The translations under genes were made by a program, and so were the position numbers. From Simmondsia chinensis (taxonomy: Eukaryota; Streptophyta; Magnoliopsida; Caryophyllales; Simmondsiaceae), in assembly GCA_018398585.1 (NCBI GenBank), contig JAGTTD010000001.1, positions 25,737,438 to 25,801,437 on the forward strand: a DNA stretch of 64,000 nt, given 5' to 3'. Of the stretch, positions 54,126 to 63,492 are shown piece after piece; within the stretch, counting starts at the first letter, position 1, and each line of letters starts with the position of its first letter. The notes beneath the pieces are model-generated. The model saw only the letters and a list, made by a program, of their open reading frames with translations, was not told where the DNA came from and searched no databases.

Positions 54126-55555
54126 TGTCACGACTCCAAACATAGCAAACCAAGGGCCAATGACTTATAAGCCAACCAGGGAATGTAGGTGAAATACCAA
54201 GAAACTTTATTCTAAATATGTTTAATATTACAACGGATAACACACGATACAATTATTGGAGTTCAAAACCCAAAACAAGAGCTAAGACTTCCTAAGTAAA
54301 CATATTCGTATATAACCAAACTACTAACTTATAAAACATAAACGAAAGTCCTTCAAGGTGGTAACCACTTCAACCATGTAGAAAGTAAGTTTCTTGAACT
54401 TTTCGATCCAGCTTACTATGCCTTATCAGAAATTGTTGAACAACAGGGTGAGCATAAAGCTCAGCAAGTAACAAATCCGTCAAAAAAACAAGGACCAAGC
54501 ATTATTTAAAGGCATGAACACATCAAAACATAGCCGAAATTGTTTACTAAAAATTAATTTGGAAAACTTATGACGCATCAACTGAATTCTTGGGCTTTAA
54601 GCCTCTTGGTTGTGGCTGCATATAATCCCCGCAACTGGGCTCAGAGTTGGCTACGAAAATTGGGTCCCCGGCCAACCATGGGTTCTGAGGGACGTTTCAA
54701 ATAGTGCACTAATAACAGAGACGGTATAATCCCCCATCGAGGGCTCAAATATGTCTTTTCCCGTCATCGTAGGGCACAACCCACAAACAAAGCATAAGAA
54801 ATATATTTCATATCATAGAACATGAATCAAATCATATTTTCAAAAATTCTATAAATCAAAGCATTATAACATAGCCCAAATTCCATATTTCACAAACTTA
54901 GTCAAAAATGTTGATCCCCTTTTTAATTTCAAACACCTAGAAAGTGAACATGTGGTGCACAAAACAAGTATTTTGAGAGTTTAAGAAGCTATTAACATAT
55001 CAAAACTTAAAAGCTTTAACAAAAGACGGAAAAGTTAACGAATAAGTTACTTACCAGAAGAAGCAAAGTATTATTATTATTATTATTTTTTTTTAAATCC
55101 CAAGCAAAGTTCTCCCTCTCTTTCCTCTCTTTCTCTTATATTTGCTTAGTTTTATTTTTGGATGCTTTAGAAAGGGAATGCAATGGGTTATTTATCGGGG
55201 TTTTAGGGTGCAAAAGGCTGAGTTTGTAAAGTTGGTGGCTGATTTTCAGAAAAGTTTTTGCTTGGTCGACAAGGAGAATGCTTGGTCATAAAGGAGTTTG
55301 CTTGGTCACCAAGGTGAAGGCTTGGTCATCAAGGAGTATGCTTGGTCACCAAGGAGAATGCTTAGTCTTCAAGGAGAATGCTTGGTTAACATTTGCGGGC
55401 CATACTTTTGCAAGAAGAAAATTTCCTTTTGTTTAGAAATTGAATGCTTATTTAGCTAAAATTTGAACGATCACTTATAGTTTATTGGTAATTTGTGTGG
55501 GCAATACTTATGTCTGAAAGAAATTTAAATTTCTTATAGGGGATGAGCCATGACA
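54126..55555 (-). repeat. Solo-type LTR 'a' (Tekay/Del-like) within TE-7
   Basis: 1,430 bp. On the - strand it starts TGTCATGGCTC and ends TTGGAGTCGTGACA. It is homologous along its length to 60819-62793. Shared landmarks are GAGCCCTCGATGGGGGATTA, CTGAGCCCAGTTGC and TTGCTGAGCTTTATGCTCAC, which I associate with large chromovirus LTRs. No internal coding region adjoins it. Flanking 5-mers do not match, so it may be truncated or old. Confidence 0.72.
55261..55387. repeat. 20-bp minisatellite
   Basis: Six full units of CTTGGTCACCAAGGAGAATG type, exactly 20 bp apart, with a partial seventh. Several contain the near-perfect palindrome CTTGGTCACCAAG. Present in LTR 'a' but not in its relative 'b'. 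Confidence 0.95.
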
Positions 55556-56009
55556 ATGGTCGGTTAGTGGTGGCTGGTTGGTGTCCGTGGAAGGGTGATC
55601 AAGAACTAGTTGGCAGTGGCGAGGAAGTTTGATGGTGGCTGACGGTGATTGTTGCTATAGGCTTTCGATTGGTAGGTTTTCGAGTCCTAGAATTCAAAGC
55701 TAGGTTTGAACTTGGTTAGGGTGTTGTGTAAGTGTTTCGTGGGTAGTGGGTGTGGAGATCCGGCGAGGGTGCTGGTTTTCAGCAAAGCCTTAAGTTCTTT
55801 ATTTTTGGCCAGCTAAGGGTTTTTTTTTTCTTTTTTTTTGGGGGGGTGGTTACTTTTGGTGTTAAGAAGAGATAAGTACTACTATACTGTGGCAGTGGCA
55901 AGTAAAAGATACTATTCAATTGTAGTAGTGGTGCATAAGCAGCGACACTAGGATAGCCACTACGACAGCTTTGCAGTGGCGATCCAAAACTAGAGCTCTG
56001 ATACCAAAT

Positions 56010-56673
56010 TGACGTAGCAGAATTAGTCAAAAACTAAACTCAATTTTATTTTCTCTTAAACCCAACCGAATGGATTGCAAAGCTATATTTGTGGCAAAAC
56101 TAATCCCAACATTGGATGACTAAAGAGATAAATTTGAAATTAAGGAAATACTTCCAAGGCTCTGCTTGGCACGGGGAATTGGAATTAAATTTTGGAATTG
56201 CAATTCCATTCCGTTGTTTGGTTAATCAAAGGAATTGGAGGTTGGATTATAGTTCCATAATGATTCGAATTATTATGGATTTTCACAACCGAGTTGGAGC
56301 ATTTTGAGTTTTGAATCAACTAGGGTCAGATTTGGGTCGAATCACTTTGATTTCGAGTTATTTGGGTTTTTAGTGAAATCGGGGTCGAGTTTGAGTTGCG
56401 TTGGATCATTTGGGGTTCAAGTCATCTTGGATTTTCAGTTAATTGGGTTAGGTCATTTAGGTTGAGGTTGAAATTGGGGTCCATAATTCCAATTATGTTG
56501 TTTGGTTTTAGTTGAAAATTCCACATTCCAATTCCTTGAGATGGAGGTAAGGAGTTGCCTAAAAACAACTAAAACAATGTATCTTATTGGCTTAAAAGAT
56601 ATATTATGTTGCCTATCAAATAATCTATCAAAATCTAGTAGCATATCACGTCTTCTACAATCATTAAACATCA
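56010..56673 (-). repeat. TE-7 5' LTR with an insertion
   Basis: Collinear with 52830-53143 except for an extra block of about 390 bp at 56158-56548. Confidence 0.75.
56158..56548. mobile_element. MITE-like insertion in the TE-7 5' LTR
   Basis: Starts GGCTCTGCTTGGCACGGGG, followed by GGAATTGGAATTAAATTTTG. Its right side gives CAAGGAATTGGAATGTGGAA as reverse complement, so the ends are imperfectly inverted. The middle is a GGGTC/TTTGGGT-type low-order repeat like that at 40646-41200. Confidence 0.55.
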
Positions 56674-56745
56674 TGATATAACTGCCCCAACTTCTTCCTT
56701 GGTGCCCTGATGAGCTTCCTTACGATCTAGATTCAAAGTGTGCCT
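56674..56745 (+). pseudogene. Fragment homologous to the TE-7 coding-like piece, inverted
   Basis: TGATATAACTGCCCCAACTT, CTTCC and GAGCTTCCTTACGAT match the - strand at 53460-53560 almost base for base, in opposite orientation to TE-7. It borders the TE-7 5' LTR on one side and SINE S4 on the other. Confidence 0.7.
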
Positions 56746-56869
56746 TGCTTTCGTTATTTGCCTATTATTTGCCTTTCGTTACTTTCTGCTTTCGTTATGC
56801 TTGCCTTATGCCGTGTTTTTGCTCTTATGCTTTTATGCTCTCATGTTTTTATGCCTTCATACTTCTCAG

Positions 56870-56973
56870 GTTAGGGGCCCTCGGACATATCCTCCCTTTA
56901 GGGAAGGCTGCGTACCCTCCCGACTGCTTATGCAGGAGCCCTTGAGGCACTGGGTTTTGTTGTTGTTGTAGTT
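56870..56973 (+). mobile_element. SINE S4, TTG-tailed
   Basis: CTCAGGTTAGGGGCCCTCGG, GGGAAGGCTGCGTACCCTCC, GCAGGAGCCCTTGAGGCACT and the tail TTTTGTTGTTGTTGTAG. The bases before it (56745-56869, TATGC/TTTCGTTA-rich) may be its 5' part, but no pol III boxes are convincing. Confidence 0.8.
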
Positions 56974-57144
56974 TCTTAGTTAATTTCATATTTATCTATT
57001 TACATATCTGATATAGAGTAGCTTTTTTTATTTTTTTATTTTTAAATATAGCTTTGTAATTTGTTAATTCCAGTTTTGGAGTAAATAAAATTGAGTTGAA
57101 TTTTTGAGTAGCAAGTTGTGCTACATCAATTTGGTATTGGAGTT
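56974..57144 (+). repeat. TE-8 5' LTR (3' part only) and primer-binding site
   Basis: 56974-57128 is the last about 155 bp of the TE-7-type LTR in + orientation (GTTTTGGAGTAAATAAAATT ... GTGCTACATCA). The primer site TTTGGTATTGGAGTT follows and is broken by the TE-9 insertion at 57144/60184. The 5' half of the LTR is missing or replaced by S4. Confidence 0.75.
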
Positions 57145-57663
57145 TGTTACAATCCGAAAATCCGAGGCTAGAATTTAATTGATGAAATAGGCGGGAAAAC
57201 TAGTTGGAGGGAAAATCTGTTAAAATCTGTTATGGCTGCTGGACCTGTGCTGCTTCACTGCTGTTATGCTGCTGCTGTTATTTTGTTCTGCCCAAGCTGC
57301 TGCTGCGTACTACTTGCTGTTGTTAGTTACTACTGATATCTGCTGTTATATTTGTGTTTTTGGCGCCAATTCAATAAGTGAATATTAGTTAATAGTTCTA
57401 GACTGTTCTTAGTAGCTTTGTCTTACTTAGATTGTTATAAATAAGTGAAGGTTGTAATGGTTCAAGCATTCAATCAATGAAATCTGAAACTTAATCTCAT
57501 TTGAGATAAAACTCTACTCTCTCATTTCCTTTTCCCTTCTTTCTCTCATCTAACTCTAAAATTCTATCTTCTCATCTCAATTTCACATTCTTTCTCATCC
57601 CAAACTCTCAATCCTATCAAAATTATATTAGTTTACGTTCGAGGTTCAAGCCCGAGTGTAACA
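57145..57663 (+). repeat. TE-9 5' LTR
   Basis: 519 bp, TATAAATA at 57436-57443, CT-rich second half. Confidence 0.95.
57436..57443 (+). promoter_or_regulatory. TATA box in TE-9 5' LTR
   Basis: TATAAATA preceded by GATTGT, about 225 bp before the LTR end and identical in the 3' LTR. Confidence 0.5.
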
Positions 57664-58218
57664 ATTGGTATCAGAGCCTCGATCCGATCGAGTGCGTAAT
57701 CAAAAATAAAAAAAAATTCAGAAATCAAATTAGTGTTGCTCAGATTGTGCAGATTTCAAACAATCAGATTGTGCTGATCAAAGTGCAAATTTCGAGTTCA
57801 ATTCAGATTTTGTCAGCGAGGCGATTTCTGACATCTGACACGGAGGCGATTTCTGACATCTGACACGGATTCTGATGAGCGACATCAGGTGTTGAAATCC
57901 GATATTGTTCTTGAAGATTGTTGTGTTCCGTGTGTTTAAATCATCACTATAGATAGAAATCGAACCTATTTCGGATTCTCAGACCGAATTAATCAAGAAA
58001 ACATCATTGTCAGAACTCGATCGAAGTTAGGGTTTGTCGAATTCGTTGTGCGCGAAATTCTGCAAGCTAGGGTTTGGAATCACTGACGATTGTCGAACCG
58101 ATAGCAAGTGGTCGTTCGTGCGTTCGAAGGAGTAAACTTCATTAAGCAATCGATCGTTGAAAATTTGCGATTTTGCGAACTCTTCCGATTTAGATCAAAG
58201 TTGTTATTCATTGCAAAT

Positions 58219-59601
58219 ATGGCTGATGAATCTATGACACAATCGGAAGTTGGCGCAAATGTTACAATCAAACCTCAGTGTTCCCTTAACGATCAGCTCT
58301 GGGAGTTTTGTGTCAAAGTTGAGCAGAGGACTGCTGAGCATAAGGAGCAGAAAATCGAGCATAACCGCCAGCTTGATAGTATTCAACAAATGTTGAAGAA
58401 GCTGTTGGGTGAGGATGTGAACAAAGAAGATCGGGTGCAACAAATTGAGCCTTCTAGCTAGATTGTTCCACCAACGGAAGTAGCTCTACCGCAAGAGCTC
58501 GAAGTTGAGCACAAAGAGGAAGCTGTAATAGAAACGATTGTTGTTGAGGATGAATTCGACCACGACAATGCCGAAATTGATGAAAACAAGCTTGAAGAAC
58601 CTGAGTTTGAACAAGACGATCCTTATGAAGACCCTTTGCTAGAGTTAGAGTATCTTGATGACGTTGAGGCACAATATGACATGTATCCGGAATGGGGAGA
58701 TGATTTTCATATCATGAAAATGTTGAAGAATGCAAAAAGCAAAATGAAGAAGAACCACCTCAACGACGCATTAAACGATTATTGGAAAGCAAAGACGATT
58801 ACAAAAAAGAAGTCGACAAAGCCAAAGTTGAAGCGCGAAGAAGGATCTCAAATTGCTAAGGTAAATGTTAGTCCTCAAGTTCATCTTCCATCAAATGAGG
58901 ATAGGCATCAAAATCAAATGTCAGAGGTGGAATTAGTTGTCAGATCTCATGAACATACAAATCATCAAGTTACTGATGTGGAGTTGGATGCTGCTTCTAC
59001 CAATTTACATGCTGGTATACAAGATTTTGAAATGAGTGTTGGCATACAAGGGTTGGGTGCAGCCGAGTTTGGGATTCCAGCTGAAAAATTAGATGTTACT
59101 GCTACAATATCACTGAATACATCTCCAAGTCGGTTAAGTATGATCCCATGGCAAGCTTATAAGCAGAACCTAAGTGCTTTCAATGCTGAGCCATATCATT
59201 CTGTGTGGAAATCAATCGTGGCTGTTGCTGCAATGTTCAACGTGGCTGTGGGACCTGCAGTGGTTGAAGGAATGACTCGTGAGGGACTTCAAGTTGTGAA
59301 TGTGCTAGCTAAACCCCAAAGTCTAACTCGAACAGCTGGTGTTAGCTTCCAAAATCCAATTCCAGTAGCAGTTAGACAGTGTCGACAAGCCGATCGGCAA
59401 GTTCAGGATGATTTTTTTAGTGGAGTTGTGATCAATAGGGTCCCTTTCAAGAAGCTATGCTATTGGGAAGATATTTGTGAGTTGTACATCAAGTTATATA
59501 GCTGCAACAAGTTCTCATCAGTGGTATTACATAGTTCTTACAGTAATGATCCAGAATTCAGAAGTTCATTACATTCTCAGCTGCACTTCCAGCATGGATA
59601 A
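58219..59601 (+). CDS. TE-9 ORF, product unknown (one internal amber)
   Basis: 460 codons from the ATG at 58219 (MADESMTQSEVGANVTIK...), interrupted only by TAG at 58459-58461. The frame is also open upstream to an ATG at 58108. Residues 1-80 contain a likely coiled coil (VEQRTAEHKEQKIEHNRQLDSIQQMLKKLL cut here into shorter motifs: EHKEQKIEHNRQL, SIQQMLKKLL). Residues 90-150 are very acidic. Residues 160-215 are lysine-rich and would bind nucleic acid. The C-terminal half (PWQAYKQNLSAFNAEPYHSV, AVAAMFNVAVGPAV, LCYWEDICELYIKLY) looks globular but matches no family I know. There is no zinc knuckle, D-T/S-G or RT box. Only the N-terminal coiled coil recalls plant gypsy Gag. The stop is a single change from CAG (Q), so the element's recent ancestor may have had it open. 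Confidence 0.7.
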
Positions 59602-59664
59602 GTGATTTTAAAGTCTCAATTCTCTTTCATTCTTGAGGACAAGAATGTTTTCAAGGGGAGGGAA

Positions 59665-60183
59665 TGTTACAATCCGAAAATTCGAGGCTAGAATTTAATT
59701 GATGAAATAGGCGGGAAAACTAGTTGGAGGGAAAATCTGCTAAAATCTGTTATGGCTGCTGGACCTGTGCTGCTTCACTGCTGTCATGCCGCTGCTGTTA
59801 TTTTGTTCTGCCCAAGCTGTTGCTGCGTACTACTTGCTGTTGTTAGTTACTACTGATATCTGCTGTTATATTTGTGTTTTTGGCGCCAATTCAATAAGTG
59901 AATATTAGTTAATAGTTCTAGATTGTTCTTAGTAGCTTTGTCTTACTTAGATTGTTATAAATAAGTGAAGGTTGTAATGGTTCAAGCATTCAATCAATGA
60001 AATCTGAAACCTAATCTCATTTGAGATAAAACTCTACTCTCTCATCTCCTTTTCCCTTCTTTCTCTCATCTAACTCTAAAATTCTATCTTCTCATCTCAA
60101 TTTCACATTCTTTCTCATCCCAAACTCTCAATCCTATCAAAATTATATTAGTTTACGTTCGAGGTTCAAGCCCGAGCGTAACA
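59665..60183 (+). repeat. TE-9 3' LTR
   Basis: 519 bp, same length as the 5' copy with no indels. Confidence 0.95.
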
Positions 60184-60188
60184 GAGTT

Positions 60189-60320
60189 CCAGTTCTAGAA
60201 TGTCTCCATAGAGCCGTCAATAGCGGCCTCCTTAGTGTCACTGCTTTTGCGTTCATACTATTGTCGAGTTCTCTTTCATGCTACTACCACGGTATAGTGG
60301 TACCATCCCTAACCATTACC

Positions 60321-60351
<31 letters not shown>

Positions 60352-60818
60352 GAAAAAGAAAAGAAAACCCTAGTTGCCCAAGAAAAATTCGTTAAAACCC
60401 TTGCATTGCACCTGCCTCTGAGGTTTGACTACTAGACCTTAGCTCCCTACCACCCAAATACTTCGCCGCCCCTACCCTCTCGGATCTCTGCCAACACTTC
60501 GTTCCCATATCTCCGCCACCCATAAAACACCTTCATGTCGTTTGCACACGAAACCCTAATCAAGTTCTAGCCCAACTTCAAATCCTAGAACTTAAAACCC
60601 TGCCATTCTCCCTAGAATCACGATTTGCCTTCCATTCGACTTCCAACCCACGAATTGACCCTTTACCCTAGTTAAAAACCATAATCGTAAACCCTAATTT
60701 CAACCATGCTGAGAAATGTTGATTTGTCCAGTTTCAACTAGTAGCCGAACTTGTTCCCTGGCATAGCCAAGTTGATGAGTGTCTTGAGCAATTTTTAGCC
60801 GATATTAAGGAGTTTGAC
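60189..60818 (+). other. TE-8 5' UTR and beginning of its gag
   Basis: Continues TE-8 after TE-9. CCTTAGTGTCACTGCTTTTG and the following 120 bp match the TE-7 5' UTR on the opposite strand. A (C)23 run is at 60319-60341. From about 60700 a frame reads 'FQLVAELVPWHSQVDECLEQFLADIKEF', which is picked up again after 62963, so gag starts around here. Confidence 0.65.
60319..60341. repeat. (C)23 homopolymer followed by an A-rich run
   Basis: The corresponding position in TE-7 (reverse complement of 55826-55852) is CCCCCCC followed by AAAAAAAAAG, so the run expanded in TE-8. Confidence 0.9.
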
Positions 60819-62793
60819 TGTGACTGTAAGGAACTTAAATTTCTTAAACATAAGTATTTCTTACACAAATTACCCATAAACAACAAGTGATTGTTCGAAT
60901 TTTAGTTGAAATTTCTAGCCAAAACGTCCACTTATTTCATTAGTTTTAATCCTCCTCATAATTAAACAAAATAAGCCTACAATTTTAAACAAAATGAACC
61001 TTCTTTTGTTTTGAAAAAGCATGGTCCAAATTTTGACCAAAAAATTTCCTTTTTGACTAAGGGCCTATTTGGGATTGCTGTGAAAAAACTGCTTATTTTA
61101 AAAGCACTTTCTGCAAAAGCACTTATGTGAAAAGTGCTATTTTGAAGAAGCAGTTTGTGTTTGGCTTAATTAGTCAGAAGTGCTTAATTTATTATTGTTA
61201 GTATTTGGCCAGTGTTTAAGAAAAGTGCTTTTTTTTGGTCAAATTACTGAAAAGGACCAAATTGGTTGGGTAGAAGGTTAGGGTTTTGAAAGATGATAGG
61301 GTATGATGTAATTTTAATGTTTGATTAGGGATATTTTTGTCCTAAAAATTTTAAGTTTTTGATTATGCTTCTGCTTATAATCAGAAGCACCAAATTTCTG
61401 CTTCTGCTTATAAGCAGAAAAACATCTTCTGCTTTTAATAAAAATCGCTTTTTGATGTTTGCCAAACACCTTCCAAATTTCAAAAAAGTGCTTTTTCTAG
61501 AAAAAAGCACTTATTTCCCCATAATAAGTAATCCCAAACACTAAGTAAAACCTTGCCTTTTGAATTTGACAAGCACAAGATTATTTTTTGAGTTTGACTA
61601 GTCAATCCCTTTTTTTGATCTTTGACAAGCCATTTTCTTTGACTAAGAAATCAACTCTTCTTTAAGCACCCTAAAGCCCAAACCATCTCCTATAAATACC
61701 CCTCTATCTTCCCTTTCTTGAATCATACAAATTAGTAGTTCTTCGTTTTAAGTAACTTTAAGAATAAGAGTTAGGGGAGAAGAGAGGGAGAAGAGAAGGA
61801 GAAAAGAGCTAAAGTTTGCGCTTGGGATTTTAGGAAAGCTTTATTTCTTTTAGTAAGTAACTTATTCGTTAACTTTTCCGCTCTTTTTGTTAAAATGTTT
61901 TGATATGTTAACAGCTTCTTGAATTCTCAAAATACTTGTTTTGTACACTACATGTTTACCCTCCATGTGTTTGATATTAAAATGGGATCAAACATATTTG
62001 ACTAAGTTTGTGAAATTTGGAATTTAGCTACGTTATAATGCTTTGATTTATGGAATTCTGGAAATATGATTTGAATCATGTTCTATGATGTGCAAATATG
62101 AAATAAATTTATTATGCTTTGTTTTGTGGGTTGTGCCCTATGATAACGGGGAAAAGACATCTTTGAGCCCTCGATGGGGGATTATACTATCTTTATTATT
62201 AGTATACTATTTGGAACGTTCCTTAGAACCCTTAGTTGGCTGGGGACCCAATTATGATAGCTAATTCTGAGCCCAGTTGCAGGGATTGTATGCAGCCACA
62301 ACCAAGAGACTTAAGGCCCAAGAGTTCCGTTAATACGTTCTTAAGTTTTTCGGATAAATTTTTAGTAAGCACCTTGGCTATGCTTTTGAAATATGTATCA
62401 TGTCTTTAAATAATGCTTGATCCTTGTTTCGTTGACGGATTTGTTACTTGCTGAGCTTTGTGCTCACCCTATTTTTTAACAATTTCAGACAAGACATAGT
62501 AAGCTGAATGGAGAAATTCAAGGGACCTTCTGTCAACATGGTTGAAGTGGTTACAACCTTAATAGGCTTTTTATTATGTTTTATGAGTTAGTGGTTAGTT
62601 ATATAGAATCCGTTTACTTTTGGAAGTCTTAGCCGATTGTTTTAAACTCCAAGGGATTGTATCATGTGTTATCCATTGTATTATAAAGCATGTTTAGAAT
62701 AATATTCTTAGTATTTCACCTATGATGACCATTGGTTCCCTTGTTGGCTTATGAGTCATGGACCCAGTGTTTGCTAAGTTTGGGGTCGTGACA
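60819..62793 (+). mobile_element. Solo LTR 'b' (Tekay/Del-like)
   Basis: Starts TGTGACTGTAAGG, ends GGGGTCGTGACA, with the exact 5-bp duplication TTGAC on both sides (60814-60818, 62794-62798). A single LTR flanked by a duplication is the product of recombination between the two LTRs of a full element. About 1.5 kb after removing the MITE inside it. Related to LTR 'a'. Confidence 0.88.
61062..61539. mobile_element. MITE inside solo LTR 'b'
   Basis: 478 bp. Ends are GGCCTATTTGGGATTGCTGTG and, as reverse complement, GTTTGGGATTACTTATTATG. The 6-bp ACTAAG lies on both sides (61056-61061, 61540-61545). The interior is rich in AAAAGCACTT / AAGTGCTTTT. LTR 'a' lacks it, which confirms an insertion. 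Confidence 0.82.
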
Positions 62794-62798
62794 TTGAC

Positions 62799-62961
62799 TC
62801 TCTCTCTGTGCCGTTGGTTTTATGCTTTTTAGTTTGGGGGTCCTCGGGCATAGCCTCCCTCGAGGGTAGAAGGAGTAAGGCTGCGTACATCTCAACCACT
62901 CCCCGACTCTGCATTGACGGGTGCCCTATACGCACTGGGTTTGTTGTTTTTGTTGTTGTAT
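62799..62961 (+). mobile_element. SINE S5, TTG-tailed
   Basis: CTCTCTCTGTGCCGTTGG, then AGTTTGGGGGTCCTCGGGCA, GTAAGGCTGCGTACATCTCA and the tail GGGTTTGTTGTTTTTGTTGTTGTA. Its duplication ATTAAGGAGTTT(G/C)ACTC is at 60804-60820 and 62961-62977. The left copy is separated from the SINE by solo LTR 'b', which inserted within it. Confidence 0.85.
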
Positions 62962-62962
62962 T

Positions 62963-63440
62963 AAGGAGTTTCACTCCTCGATTTTGATAGAACTACAGGA
63001 AATTAGGAAATCAATAAATAATCATGGGAAGCAAGTGGTATCCGAGGAACCTGATGACACCTTCAAGCGAGATTACACACACGACTTCGCAAATAGTAAG
63101 GTTCTCAGACTTTAACTCGGGTAATCTTAGTTCCACTCATAATTCTAATTATGGATTAAAATTAGAATTGCCGAAGTTTGATGGGAAGGGGATCCTGAAG
63201 AACTTCATGACTGGATTAGTCATATGAAGAATATTTTTACTTCAAAAGGGTTGAAACAAGAATATCGGGTCAATTTTGTTGTACTTTGTTCCAAGGGATA
63301 TGGTCTTGGTTGGTTGGTTTATACTAAAGACTCACCCAGGTCTGCAAGGTCCGATTTTGACTTGGAAAATAAGTCATGCTGCTCGTGCAACCCTTCTTCT
63401 CGTTTGATGGTGACCTATTTTTTCAAGATGGGGAAAATTA
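62963..63440 (+). pseudogene. TE-8 gag fragment
   Basis: After S5 the gag of TE-8 continues: 'KEFHSSILIELQEIRKSINNHG', and in other frames 'LPKFDGKGDPEELHDWISHM' (family L-P-x-F-x-G-x-x-D-P-x-x-W-L) and 'VLCSKGYGLGWL' (L-x-G-x-A-x-x-W-W). These are the Gag capsid hallmarks of plant gypsy elements. It has at least two frameshifts and stops, and the rest of gag-pol is missing. Confidence 0.68.
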
Positions 63441-63492
63441 TGCAACACAACTTGCTACTCAAAATTAACCTCAATTTATTTCTCCAAAACTA
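63438..63492 (-). repeat. Short inverted copy of the TE-7/TE-8 LTR end
   Basis: TGCAACACAACTTGCTACTC followed by sequence matching the reverse complement of 57070-57128 at about 85%. The orientation is opposite to TE-8. Confidence 0.6.

Larger units (their letters stand above)
52830..56673 (-). mobile_element. TE-7: LTR element on the - strand with nested solo LTR
   Basis: The 3' LTR is about 52830-53143 and the 5' LTR 56010-56673. A tRNA-Met primer site (TTTGGTATCAGAGC on the - strand, 55993-56008) abuts the 5' LTR, and a purine tract AAAGGGGGGAATTG abuts the 3' LTR. The interior has a 5' UTR of about 450 bp, a large foreign LTR (54126-55555) and a short coding-like piece near the 3' end. 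No gag or RT was recognised. The LTRs are well diverged and no target duplication was found (CCTGG against TGATA). Confidence 0.72.
57145..60183 (+). mobile_element. TE-9: young non-autonomous LTR element with an unrecognised ORF
   Basis: 3,039 bp with two 519-bp LTRs (57145-57663, 59665-60183), start TGTTACAATCCG, end G(T/C)GTAACA. The exact duplication GAGTT lies at 57140-57144 and 60184-60188. A perfect primer site TGGTATCAGAGCC is at about 57667 and a purine tract CAAGGGGAGGGAA at 59651-59664. The LTRs differ at nine positions (1.7%), all C/T. The interior of 2,001 bp holds a single ORF without gag or pol motifs, so mobility must come from another element. Confidence 0.95.

Noticed and set aside
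52825..56678. Target-site duplication for TE-7 and for LTR 'a'
   Set aside because: Flanking 5-mers do not match (CCTGG/TGATA; GGGGA/ATGGT) and the ends are uncertain, so none is claimed.
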